Part shown: positions 1 to 8,449 of the stretch, one piece after another
How the letters are laid out: every line of letters starts with the position of its first letter
Numbering within the stretch: position 1 is the stretch's first letter
NCBI GenBank assembly: GCA_964453205.1
Contig: CAYVRC010000153.1
Span: 1-14,875 of the forward strand
Source of the DNA: Crateriforma sp964453205
Lineage (GTDB): Bacteria; Planctomycetota; Planctomycetia; Pirellulales; Pirellulaceae
DNA: 14,875 bases
Direction of reading: 5' to 3'
Position numbers and translations under genes: made by a program
Notes under the pieces: generated by a model
What the model was told of the DNA's origin: nothing
Database searches by the model: none
What the model saw: the letters and a program-made list of their open reading frames with translations, nothing else

Positions 1-258
1 GTGGATCGGATAGTTCAAGTTCTGACTGACGCCCCACGAATACGTCTGACGCATGTGGGCGGTCGGGGGGACGACCAAGGCGGTCGGCTGGCCGTAGATC
101 TGGTACTGATACCCGCCGTGCCAAGGTCGATTGGCGGCGAAATTCATGTTCCAGACGTGCGTCATGCCGTACGGGTCACCCGCGGTCGCGCGGCTGCCGC
201 CGGTGGCGACCAAGGAGCCGAGCAAAGCCGCGGCCAGGAAAAGTTTGCGAGTCATCAT
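1..258 (-). CDS. Small secreted protein of unknown function (3' end outside window)
   Basis: The frame runs from an ATG at 258 (ATGATG; the second ATG at 255 is an alternative start) to the window edge: 86 residues with no stop. The N-terminus, beginning MMTRKLFLAAALLGSLVA, has a basic n-region and a hydrophobic core, with likely cleavage near the Ala residues at about 24-28, so it is a probable Sec signal peptide. The mature part is rich in Tyr, Trp, His, Asn and Gln, with motifs such as HVWNMNF, GGYQYQIYGQP and TYSWGVSQNLNYP. I recognise no catalytic motif. It lies 33 nt downstream of another secreted Tyr/His-rich protein on the same strand, so the two are probably co-transcribed. The overlapping plus-strand frame lacks these features. 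The secreted character is fairly sure; the function is unknown. Confidence 0.72.
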   Translation of the reverse strand, partial: MMTRKLFLAAALLGSLVATGGSRATAGDPYGMTHVWNMNFAANRPWHGGYQYQIYGQPTALVVPPTAHMRQTYSWGVSQNLNYPIH

Positions 259-291
259 TCGGTTCCGGTGAAGTGAAGTTGACAGCGGGAA

Positions 292-810
292 TTAGCGGGG
301 GATCCGCAGGACGTTCCAGTAGAAGTTACTTGCCGCTTGCCTGATCGGCGGGCTGTAATAGGTCGCTTTGGTGCGATTCATCCCGCGGCCATTGTCATAG
401 TAGTTGTGATAACGGTCGGTATGCCAATAAAGGTAGTGATGCGGGTACCAAGGCTGGTAAGTCCCGAAGGTGTGACCGACGAACGCGGGCACGGGCACCG
501 GCGAGACGTACATTTGCGCGTTCGCCGCGTTCGCGTTGCCCTGGGTGTAGTAGTTGTAAAACAAGTCGGGCTGGCCGTAATCGCGACGTTGGGCCGTTCC
601 GCCGACCGCCGTGCCGTCGGCACTCACGACGCCGCCGTCGACGACCTCGCCGCCGCCGTGGCTGCCGCCCGGTACGGCGACTTCGTCACTGATGACTTGC
701 GAGCTGATGATATGCTCGCCGTACTGCTGGGCCGAAACGCCGGCGGCGGTGACCACGGTCATGCCGACGGCCATGACGCTGGCAAGCAGCTTGATCCAAG
801 AACGCTTCAT
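292..810 (-). CDS. Secreted Tyr/His-rich protein of unknown function
   Basis: 172 residues. Residues 1-28 form a clear Sec signal peptide (MKRSWIKLLASVMAVGM, then a small-residue stretch ending AAGVSA before QQ). Residues 45-72 are a Gly/Val/Ser-rich low-complexity stretch, probably flexible. Residues 80-172 hold about 14 tyrosines plus many His, Trp and Phe (for example YQPWYPHHYLYWHTDRYHNY). There are no cysteines, no transmembrane helix beyond the signal and no known catalytic motif. The start is supported by an AAGGA 9 nt upstream of the ATG at 810. The next gene on this strand starts 33 nt after the stop and also encodes an aromatic-rich secreted protein. A cell-envelope or surface role is only an inference. 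An envelope protein specific to planctomycetes is the most likely identity. Confidence 0.78.
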   Translation of the reverse strand: MKRSWIKLLASVMAVGMTVVTAAGVSAQQYGEHIISSQVISDEVAVPGGSHGGGEVVDGGVVSADGTAVGGTAQRRDYGQPDLFYNYYTQGNANAANAQMYVSPVPVPAFVGHTFGTYQPWYPHHYLYWHTDRYHNYYDNGRGMNRTKATYYSPPIRQAASNFYWNVLRIPR

Positions 811-1154
811 CGTTCGGTTTCCTTCCCTGTCGTGCCGAGCAGCCGGCGGTTGGTGTGCTGCGCGGCGGTCGCCTGGAAAGCGGCCGTCGGCGCAGGATGC
901 TGGCGGAATATCCTTTTCCGCTCTATCGACCTAGTTCGGACGTCGGGTGCGATGCGGATGACCTTTACAATCCGCCCCGGTCGGCTTCGCCCGACTGTTC
1001 GGGCCGCCGTGAAAGGCACGACTCTTGTGATCAGCGGTTTCGCTACGACGGGTCTGATCGCTATAACCCGCTACCCCGCGTAACCGCCAAGGTTTGCCGG
1101 CGACCGTTTGCCCCTTTCCTTCCCCTCGTTCTCGATACCCTGGATCCGACCCGC
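811..1154. other. Divergent intergenic leader, 344 nt, no gene
   Basis: This separates the minus-strand secreted-protein gene (start 810) from the topoisomerase gene (GTG 1155). The plus frame stays open through it from 855, but the translation is Arg/Pro/Ser-rich and does not resemble a type IIA topoisomerase N-terminus, so I treat it as non-coding. A TATAAC at 1062-1067 could be a -10 box for the topoisomerase gene, but its only matching -35 is poor (TTTCGC at 1038-1043, 18-nt spacer). Two overlapping 5-bp stems are visible: GTCGG 980-984 with CCGAC 991-995, and CCCGA 990-994 with TCGGG 999-1003. They cannot form together. I find no convincing promoter for the minus-strand gene. Confidence 0.4.
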
Positions 1155-3581
<2,427 letters not shown>

Positions 3582-3586
3582 ATCTG

Positions 3587-4879
3587 ATGGGAATCGCGTT
3601 TCCGATCGCTCTGATCGTGCTGACCTGCCTGGTGATCTGGCGGGCCTGCGACGGTTTCGAAATCGCGTCGGAGTACCTGGGCCGCAACTTGTCCGAAGGC
3701 GTCCGAGGCGGCACGATCAACGCGATCAGTAGCTCGATCCCGGAACTGTTGACGACCGTCATCGCATTGTTCTTTTTGGCCGACGAAGAAGGTTTCGCGA
3801 TCGGCCTGGGGACGACCGCCGGCAGCGCAGTGTTCAACGGCATGATCATCCCCGCGGTCTGCATCTTTTCGGTCATCGGCGCGACCATCGGTGGAAAGAA
3901 AGTCACGTCCGTCGATGTGCAAAACAAAGTCATCTTGCGTGACGGCTTGGCGCTCGTGGCCTGCGAGATCGCGGTCCTGGTCTTGCTGACTCGTCCGACC
4001 TTGGCGTGGTGGCAGGGCGGCATTTTGATGCTGATGTACGTGATGTACCTGACCTACATGCTGACCTCCATGCGATACCGCTCCGCCGTAGCGGATGAAC
4101 AGGTGGATGAAAACCAGACCGATGCAGCTGAGGATGTTCACGAAGAAGGGGACGAAGAAGGGGACGGCGAAACCGGCCCACTGGGCCGAATCGTGTACTG
4201 GCTATCGGGAGGCCCGCTGCTCGATTTGGAATCGTTGTTTGTTCGTTCCGGGCACCGACGGAAAATGGAATCCGAAACTTGGAACGCATGGCCGCTTTTG
4301 ATCACGTCGACGGCACTGATGGGAGTGGCTTGTTACGTGTTGGTGATGGCGTGTGAATGGCTGGGCAGCGGGCCGGGCAACGCGGCGCATCCGAGCTACC
4401 AGATCTTCGGGTGGGAATTGACCGGCATCGGCATGGCCCCGATTTTTGTCGCGGTGATCTTCGCTTCGATGGCGACCAGCGTGCCCGACACCGTGATGTC
4501 GATCCGCGACGCCCGGGACGGGGACTACGACGATGCCGTGGCCAACGCGCTGGGCAGTAATATCTTTGACATCGGTTTCGCCCTCGGCTTTCCCTTGTTC
4601 GCGTATACGCTTGTTTTCGGTCCGATCACGTTGACCGAATCGATCGCGATGCAGACGGGCCAGATCCTGTTTTTGCTGTTGATCCTGACGATCGTCGGTT
4701 TCTTTGTGTATTTCATCGGCCCGCGTGGCGTCAGCGACGACGGCACGACGCACATCAAGATGAGTCGCGGCACGGCGACGATGCTGTTGGCGTTGTACGT
4801 GGCCTTCCTGACGTACATCATCGGCACCGTCGCCGAGTGGCCCTGGGCGGTGACGTTTTCTTCTTGGCTGACGATCTGA
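3587..4879 (+). CDS. Sodium/calcium exchanger family membrane protein (CaCA; NCKX-like signatures)
   Basis: 430 residues with about 10-11 hydrophobic segments in two halves, each containing an alpha repeat of the CaCA superfamily. Such proteins exchange Na+ (some also K+) or H+ for Ca2+ across the cytoplasmic membrane. Alpha-1 spans about residues 40-90 with ISSSIPELLTT (E53) and GLGTTAGSAVFNG. Alpha-2 spans about 283-337 with SMATSVPDTVMSIRDARDGD (D301) and ALGSNIFDIG (D328). The GSAVFN, VPD and SNIFD forms recall eukaryotic K+-dependent exchangers. Between the halves, residues 166-197 form a very acidic loop (EQVDENQTDAAEDVHEEGDE). The ATG lies 5 nt after the topoisomerase stop, with GAGG near the end of that gene as a possible ribosome-binding site, so translational coupling is likely. 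The superfamily is sure; the transported ion is inferred. Confidence 0.88.
   Translation: MGIAFPIALIVLTCLVIWRACDGFEIASEYLGRNLSEGVRGGTINAISSSIPELLTTVIALFFLADEEGFAIGLGTTAGSAVFNGMIIPAVCIFSVIGATIGGKKVTSVDVQNKVILRDGLALVACEIAVLVLLTRPTLAWWQGGILMLMYVMYLTYMLTSMRYRSAVADEQVDENQTDAAEDVHEEGDEEGDGETGPLGRIVYWLSGGPLLDLESLFVRSGHRRKMESETWNAWPLLITSTALMGVACYVLVMACEWLGSGPGNAAHPSYQIFGWELTGIGMAPIFVAVIFASMATSVPDTVMSIRDARDGDYDDAVANALGSNIFDIGFALGFPLFAYTLVFGPITLTESIAMQTGQILFLLLILTIVGFFVYFIGPRGVSDDGTTHIKMSRGTATMLLALYVAFLTYIIGTVAEWPWAVTFSSWLTI
4142..4165 (+). repeat. Perfect 12-bp tandem duplication in the acidic loop
   Basis: GAAGAAGGGGAC occurs twice in direct succession (4142-4153 and 4154-4165). It is in frame within the exchanger gene and encodes EEGDEEGD in the cytosolic acidic loop. 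It adds four acidic or glycine residues without disturbing the frame and probably marks a recent slippage event. Confidence 0.8.
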
Positions 4880-4937
4880 GCGTCAAACCTCAGCCGCGCC
4901 AACCAAGCCCGATCGGTGCCACCCACCTTCGATTCCC

Positions 4938-5530
4938 TTCGAACGAATCCTCCACGAAGGCTTGCAGATCCATCAAGTCGAGTTGTATTCGTATCTACTG
5001 TTGCCGAATCACTACCACTTGGTGCTGCGTCCGCTGGTCGACGGCGAGAGGAGCCGGTTCACGGGCTGGGTCGGCGGGACGCACACGAGCGATACCATGC
5101 CCACTACCACACCAGCGGAATGGGCCATGTTTACCAGCAACGCTACAAGAGTTTCCCGATTCAGGACGACGAGCATTTCTTCGTCGTCTGTCGGTACGTC
5201 GAGCGGAACGCATTGCGAGCCGGGTTGGTCGGTCGAGCGGAAGAATGGCGGTGGGGTTCTTTGTGGCGATGGCTGCAAAAACCCGAGCCTGATCCGCGAT
5301 TGCTCTCGCCCTGGCCGCCGACTCGACTGCCACGCCGGGCCGAACGCGTCAACGAAGCACTCACCGACGGCGAACTGGCCGAGTGCCGACGATTCGCCCA
5401 GCGCGGTAAACCACTGGGCGATGACGGTTGGGTCGAATCGATCGCCCGTCGGCTCAATTTGGAATCCACCATGCGACCGCGTGGCCGAAAGCGGGTTCGA
5501 TTGCCCAAACAAGACATCAAAGAGGCCTGA
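4938..5530 (+). pseudogene. REP-associated tyrosine transposase (RAYT / Y1 transposase) relic, 5'-truncated and frameshifted
   Basis: These transposases cut and join single-stranded DNA using an HUH motif and one tyrosine. Homology-like sequence starts abruptly at FERILHEGLQIHQVELYS (4938) without a start codon; about 40-50 N-terminal residues of the usual protein are missing. The HUH histidines are in PNHYHLVLRP (His codons 5010-5012 and 5016-5018). That frame continues to GGTHT near 5088. The protein then continues in another frame: YHAHYHTSGMGHVYQQRYKS, then CRYVERNALRAGLV with the likely nucleophile Tyr at 5195-5197, then the usual WRWGSLWRW and RRLNLESTMRPRGRKR ending. Restoring one base near 5086-5091 would rejoin the frames (THT-Q-RYHAHYHT). 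The truncation and frameshift make it inactive. It begins 58 nt after the exchanger stop. Confidence 0.85.
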
Positions 5531-5542
5531 CCCCTTTTGATC
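5531..5542 (+). repeat. Left arm of outer inverted repeat (CCCCTTTTGATC)
   Basis: This begins immediately after the stop codon of the transposase relic. Its reverse complement, GATCAAAAGGGG, recurs with one A missing as GATCAAAGGGG at 6069-6079. The two arms bracket the four-helix-bundle gene and the inner GAGTAC repeats. Similar G-rich ends are, to my knowledge, common next to RAYT genes; that link is inferred. Confidence 0.5.
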
Positions 5543-5546
5543 ATCC

Positions 5547-5584
5547 GTACTCAGGGCGCAGCCCGGTACTCGTACTCCTACTCG
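5547..5584. repeat. GTACTC array with small palindrome (left arm of inner inverted repeat)
   Basis: GTACTC occurs at 5547-5552 and twice in tandem at 5566-5577, followed by a degenerate CTACTCG (5578-5584). Between the copies lies the hairpin GGGC-GCA-GCCC (5554-5564). The tandem pair is an exact 12-bp inverted copy of GAGTACGAGTAC at 6015-6026 beyond the next gene. Confidence 0.7.
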
Positions 5585-5597
5585 AAACGGCGCACCA

Positions 5598-6185
5598 ATG
5601 ACCGAGCCAATCTTCGACCACGATCGACTTGACGTTTACCGACTCTCGATCCAATACGTCGCATCATCGTTCGCCGTCGCCAAGGACTTGAACGGTTGTC
5701 ATCGCCACGCTCGAGATCAGTGGCTTCGCGCGGCGCAATCGATTCCACTCAACATCGCAGAGGGTAACGGAAAACGAAGCCTGAAAGATCGCAGCCGATT
5801 TCTTGACATCGCACGTGGCTCGGCTCTGGAGTGTGTTGCGATTCAAGACGTACTCGCTGCAACTTCGGGATTGGATGCGCAACGGCATGCCGAACTGAAA
5901 CGAATGCTGCATCGAATTGTGTCGATGCTCACAAGGTTGATCGCACGATCCGGTGTCGTGGCGGAGTCGACAGAAGAGTTCAATCCTGGAGTCGAGCACG
6001 AGTACCGCGATGCTGAGTACGAGTACAAGTACGACGAAGATCGGAAGCCAGAACCAGGAATTGGGCCCGATCAAAGGGGACGATGGCAATTTCGGAGGAC
6101 AAATCTAACAACCCCGATCGGTTCCAGGCACCGTCGAATCCGCTACCGGTTGTCGTCCCTTCGGGACTTGTGTGGTGCGGGGTAA
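5598..6185 (+). CDS. Four-helix-bundle protein, S23 / 23S rRNA intervening-sequence family, with repeat-encoded C-terminal tail
   Basis: 195 residues. Residues 5-117 match the small four-helix-bundle family first found in 23S rRNA intervening sequences and related to Avd of diversity-generating retroelements. Hallmarks are FDHDRLDVYRLSIQYV (6-21), RAAQSIPLNIAEGNGKR (44-60), RFLDIARGSALECVA (67-81) and MLHRIVSMLTRLI (103-115). The biochemical role of the family is not established. Members usually end near residue 118. Here the frame runs on for about 77 residues, including EHEYRDAEYEYKYDED (133-148) encoded by GAGTAC repeats and an Arg-rich end, which looks like read-through into repeat DNA. 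The ATG at 5598 has no clear ribosome-binding site. No rRNA, reverse transcriptase or template repeat is nearby. The whole unit lies inside nested inverted repeats. Confidence 0.85.
   Translation: MTEPIFDHDRLDVYRLSIQYVASSFAVAKDLNGCHRHARDQWLRAAQSIPLNIAEGNGKRSLKDRSRFLDIARGSALECVAIQDVLAATSGLDAQRHAELKRMLHRIVSMLTRLIARSGVVAESTEEFNPGVEHEYRDAEYEYKYDEDRKPEPGIGPDQRGRWQFRRTNLTTPIGSRHRRIRYRLSSLRDLCGAG
6000..6032. repeat. GAGTAC array (right arm of inner inverted repeat)
   Basis: GAGTAC occurs at 6000-6005, then twice in tandem at 6015-6026, followed by AAGTAC at 6027-6032. The tandem pair mirrors GTACTCGTACTC at 5566-5577. The array is translated in frame as the Tyr/Glu tail of the four-helix-bundle protein. 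A further single TGAGTAC at 6246-6252 mirrors the outer GTACTCA at 5547-5553. Confidence 0.7.
6069..6079 (+). repeat. Right arm of outer inverted repeat (GATCAAAGGGG)
   Basis: This is an inverted copy of 5531-5542 with one A deleted. Together the arms delimit about 550 bp holding one gene and the inner repeat arrays. Confidence 0.45.
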
Positions 6186-6237
6186 TGCGGGTTCCACGGG
6201 CGTGCCCGCCGGCGGGGGGCTGTCGCCGCTTCGCGGC
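6155..6237. repeat. Cluster of REP-like palindromes
   Basis: Three small perfect hairpins lie within 83 nt: GTCCC-TTC-GGGAC (6155-6167), CGGGC-GT-GCCCG (6197-6208) and GCCGC-TTC-GCGGC (6225-6237). Two share a TTC loop. Such short palindromes with compact loops are typical of REP-type elements mobilised by RAYT transposases, and a RAYT relic lies about 600 bp upstream. The first hairpin overlaps the 3' end of the four-helix-bundle frame. The remaining sequence to 6348 contains only the self-complementary CCCGCGGG (6306-6313) and a GAGGG/CCCTC stem (6265-6281). I see no gene there. Confidence 0.55.
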
Positions 6238-6348
6238 TAGAAACTTGAGTACCAGGCAGACCGGGAGGGAAAATCACCCTCAGGACCGGAGAGGCGAGAT
6301 GGCAGCCCGCGGGGTGGGCACCTTGAGGTTCCTTTGCCGTCTCTGAGA

Positions 6349-6999
6349 TCAAGACGCCAATTCGGGAAATACCGACTCGTCGAATTCTTGGCGTTTGATG
6401 ATCGACTTGATTCTTAACAAAAAGTCGCTCTTGTAATTCGCGATCTGTTGCTCGGTCGAATCCGTTTTCGCGGCGACTTCTTTGTTGGGCATCCCGACGA
6501 CGAACAATAGCTCTAGGATTTTCAGTTTTTGGAAGTTGCCGGCCGATTTCCAGCGTTCGATTTGTTCGGCGATCGCTTCGGCGACGGCCTGCTCCTCGAG
6601 TCGTTTGCGTTCCACGCTGCGGACGATCGAACTGGCCATGCGATCGGAACCGGCCAAGTCGATGCCCCGACTGGCTTCGTCGCTGCCACGGGCCCCCAGT
6701 TGCAACGCGGGCCGGCGGCCTTCGCGGCGAAGGTGGTCGGTCAATTTGTACGCACAGATCGAAAAAAGATAACTCTCCAGGGGACGCGAGCCGTCGTAAT
6801 TCGGCAAACTGATCAAAAATCCGACGAAGGCTTCTTGAACGATGTCCTCGCTGGAGGCACGATTCCGGATCCGGCTATCGGCGTAGGCCAACAACCGGCC
6901 TTCGTAACGATCGATCAGTTTGGCCCACGCGTCCTCGTCACCGGCGCGGATCTGCCGGATCAAATAGGCATCGACGCCCTCGGTACTTGAATCGTTCAT
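6349..6999 (-). CDS. RNA polymerase sigma factor, sigma-70 family, ECF-like
   Basis: 216 residues. Region 2 spans about 25-93 with LIDRYEGRLLAYADSRIR, then SSEDIVQEAFVGFL, then ESYLFSICAYKLTDHLRR, the usual core-binding and -10-reading segment. A charged linker (95-150) follows. Region 4 spans about 155-203 with LKILELLFVVGMPNKEVAAK and STEQQIANYKSDFLLRIK, a helix-turn-helix for -35 recognition. There is no separate region 3, hence ECF-like. The ATG at 6999 has AGGA directly against it (spacing too short to be a good ribosome-binding site), but no other start fits. No anti-sigma gene adjoins it; the neighbour is a divergent flavoprotein gene 138 nt away. Regulon unknown. The family is well supported. 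Confidence 0.9.
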   Translation of the reverse strand: MNDSSTEGVDAYLIRQIRAGDEDAWAKLIDRYEGRLLAYADSRIRNRASSEDIVQEAFVGFLISLPNYDGSRPLESYLFSICAYKLTDHLRREGRRPALQLGARGSDEASRGIDLAGSDRMASSIVRSVERKRLEEQAVAEAIAEQIERWKSAGNFQKLKILELLFVVGMPNKEVAAKTDSTEQQIANYKSDFLLRIKSIIKRQEFDESVFPELAS

Positions 7000-7137
7000 T
7001 CCTGTACGCTAGCGGACAGCCGGGCAAAATGCCAGCGAGGGGGGGCGGTCGGCGACCGTGGCGTGTCGCCTCCGTCTGGAGATTGCCGAAAAGTCCGTTA
7101 CCCTGGTTGATGGGACACCACAGGCACCGGGAAAATC

Positions 7138-8424
7138 ATGAACACACACGTCAAGCACTTGATCATCGGTGGCGGATTGGCGGGGTTGTCGTGCGCGACT
7201 CGTCTGGCCGGTCGAGGCCAAGAATTTTCCGTCGTCGAAGCTACCGACCGGGTCGGCGGACGCGTGCGAACGGATCAAGTCGACGGGTTCCATTTGGACC
7301 ACGGCTTTCAAGTTTTGCTGACGGCGTATCCGGCGTGTCGTGAGCTGCTGGACTATGACGCCTTGCGATTGCGTCCGTTCGACCCCGGGGCGCTGATCCG
7401 ACAAGCGGGAAGGTTTGCCGTTTTGGGCGATCCTTGGCGGCGACCGTCCCAAGCTTTGGCGACCGCCGTCAATCCGGTCGGCTCGCTGAGTGACAAGCTG
7501 CGGATCGCGAAACTTCGTTACACCAGCCGACTCGGTTCGCTGGACGATCTTTATCATCGTACCGACGCGCCGACCATCGACCGACTGCGTCACGATGGTT
7601 TTAGTGATTCGATGATCGACGGCTTTTTTAAACCGTTTCTGGGCGGCGTGTACTTGGACGAATCTTTGCGGGTTTCCAGTCGCATGTTGGAGTTCGTCTT
7701 TCGCATGTTTGCCGAAGGCGACATTGCCGTCCCGGCCGACGGGATGGCCGCCATTCCGCGACAGCTGGCAGATCGTTTGCCGCGTGGCAGCCTGCGTTTT
7801 CATAACGCCGTCACGAATCTGACCTTTGACGGCCGACGCTACCGGGCCGCGTTGTCTGACGAATCGACGATGACGGCCGATCACGTCGTCGTCGCCGTGG
7901 AAAGTCCGGCGGCGGCGGCGCTGCTGGGCGGGGAAAGCGTCGCGACGGATTGGTCGGGGACGACGAACCTGTATTACGCGGCCGAGGAGTCACCTGACGC
8001 GAGAAGATTGCTGATGCTTCGGGGCGACGAGTCCGGCATCGTGCAAACGGCCGTGGTGCTCAGCAACGTCGCCCCGGAATATGCCCCCGTGGGGCGAGCG
8101 TTGATCTCGGTCAGCGTGGACGCGAAAGATCATGATCCCGAAACCGGTGACACCCGGACGATCGATGCTGCCGTCCGAAATCATCTCGTCGATTGGTTCG
8201 GCGATGTCGTCCGGACGTGGCGATTGCTGCGCACTTATCGCGTTCCCTACGGATTGCCCAAACGTGTTTTGGACCCCGTCCTGCGAGACGTGGCGATCGA
8301 CGAACTCGGTGGGCGAAAGGTTCCCGATGGCACGCTTTTTTGCTGCGGCGATCACTCGGAAACGCCCAGTATCCAAGGCGCGATGAACAGCGGATTGCGG
8401 GTGGCGGCGGAACTCACGGATTGA
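7138..8424 (+). CDS. FAD-dependent oxidoreductase, amine oxidase / protoporphyrinogen oxidase-like
   Basis: 428 residues. The N-terminal Rossmann dinucleotide-binding motif is LIIGGGLAGLSCATRLAG (about 8-25), followed by the acidic residue E34 in VVEA and the RVGGRVRT motif (38-45) typical of phytoene desaturase, amine oxidase and protoporphyrinogen oxidase flavoproteins. HLDHGFQVL (52-60) follows. The C-terminal FAD motif is FCCGDHSETPSIQGAMNSG (401-419). There is no signal peptide, so it is probably cytosolic or membrane-associated. The substrate cannot be read from the sequence; carotenoid, polyamine or porphyrin substrates are all possible. GGGA lies about 6 nt before the ATG. It is divergent from the sigma gene and convergent with the PSCyt/PSD gene 25 nt downstream. 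Confidence 0.88.
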   Translation: MNTHVKHLIIGGGLAGLSCATRLAGRGQEFSVVEATDRVGGRVRTDQVDGFHLDHGFQVLLTAYPACRELLDYDALRLRPFDPGALIRQAGRFAVLGDPWRRPSQALATAVNPVGSLSDKLRIAKLRYTSRLGSLDDLYHRTDAPTIDRLRHDGFSDSMIDGFFKPFLGGVYLDESLRVSSRMLEFVFRMFAEGDIAVPADGMAAIPRQLADRLPRGSLRFHNAVTNLTFDGRRYRAALSDESTMTADHVVVAVESPAAAALLGGESVATDWSGTTNLYYAAEESPDARRLLMLRGDESGIVQTAVVLSNVAPEYAPVGRALISVSVDAKDHDPETGDTRTIDAAVRNHLVDWFGDVVRTWRLLRTYRVPYGLPKRVLDPVLRDVAIDELGGRKVPDGTLFCCGDHSETPSIQGAMNSGLRVAAELTD

Positions 8425-8426
8425 CG

Positions 8427-8445
8427 CGGACGCCGAACACGTCCG
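8427..8445. terminator. Possible shared terminator hairpin between convergent genes
   Basis: CGGACG (8427-8432) pairs exactly with CGTCCG (8440-8445) around a 7-nt loop, inside the 25-nt gap between two convergent stop codons. No U-tract follows on either strand, so intrinsic termination would be weak. The position is the main argument. Confidence 0.3.
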
Positions 8446-8449
8446 GGGG

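Noticed and set aside
1..276. Plus-strand 91-codon frame at the left edge
   Set aside because: The minus strand here encodes a clear signal peptide and aromatic-rich protein, so the plus frame is a shadow.
855..1154. 100-codon N-terminal extension of the topoisomerase frame
   Set aside because: It is open but Arg/Pro/Ser-rich, unlike any type IIA topoisomerase N-terminus, and the usual start region begins at the GTG at 1155.
5598..6185. Diversity-generating retroelement or 23S rRNA intervening sequence
   Set aside because: The four-helix-bundle protein is related to Avd and S23 proteins, but there is no reverse transcriptase, no template/variable repeat pair and no rRNA sequence here.
6083..6346. 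87-codon plus-strand frame downstream of the four-helix-bundle gene
   Set aside because: It runs through the palindrome cluster and overlaps the four-helix-bundle frame; its composition is driven by repeats and no family is recognisable.
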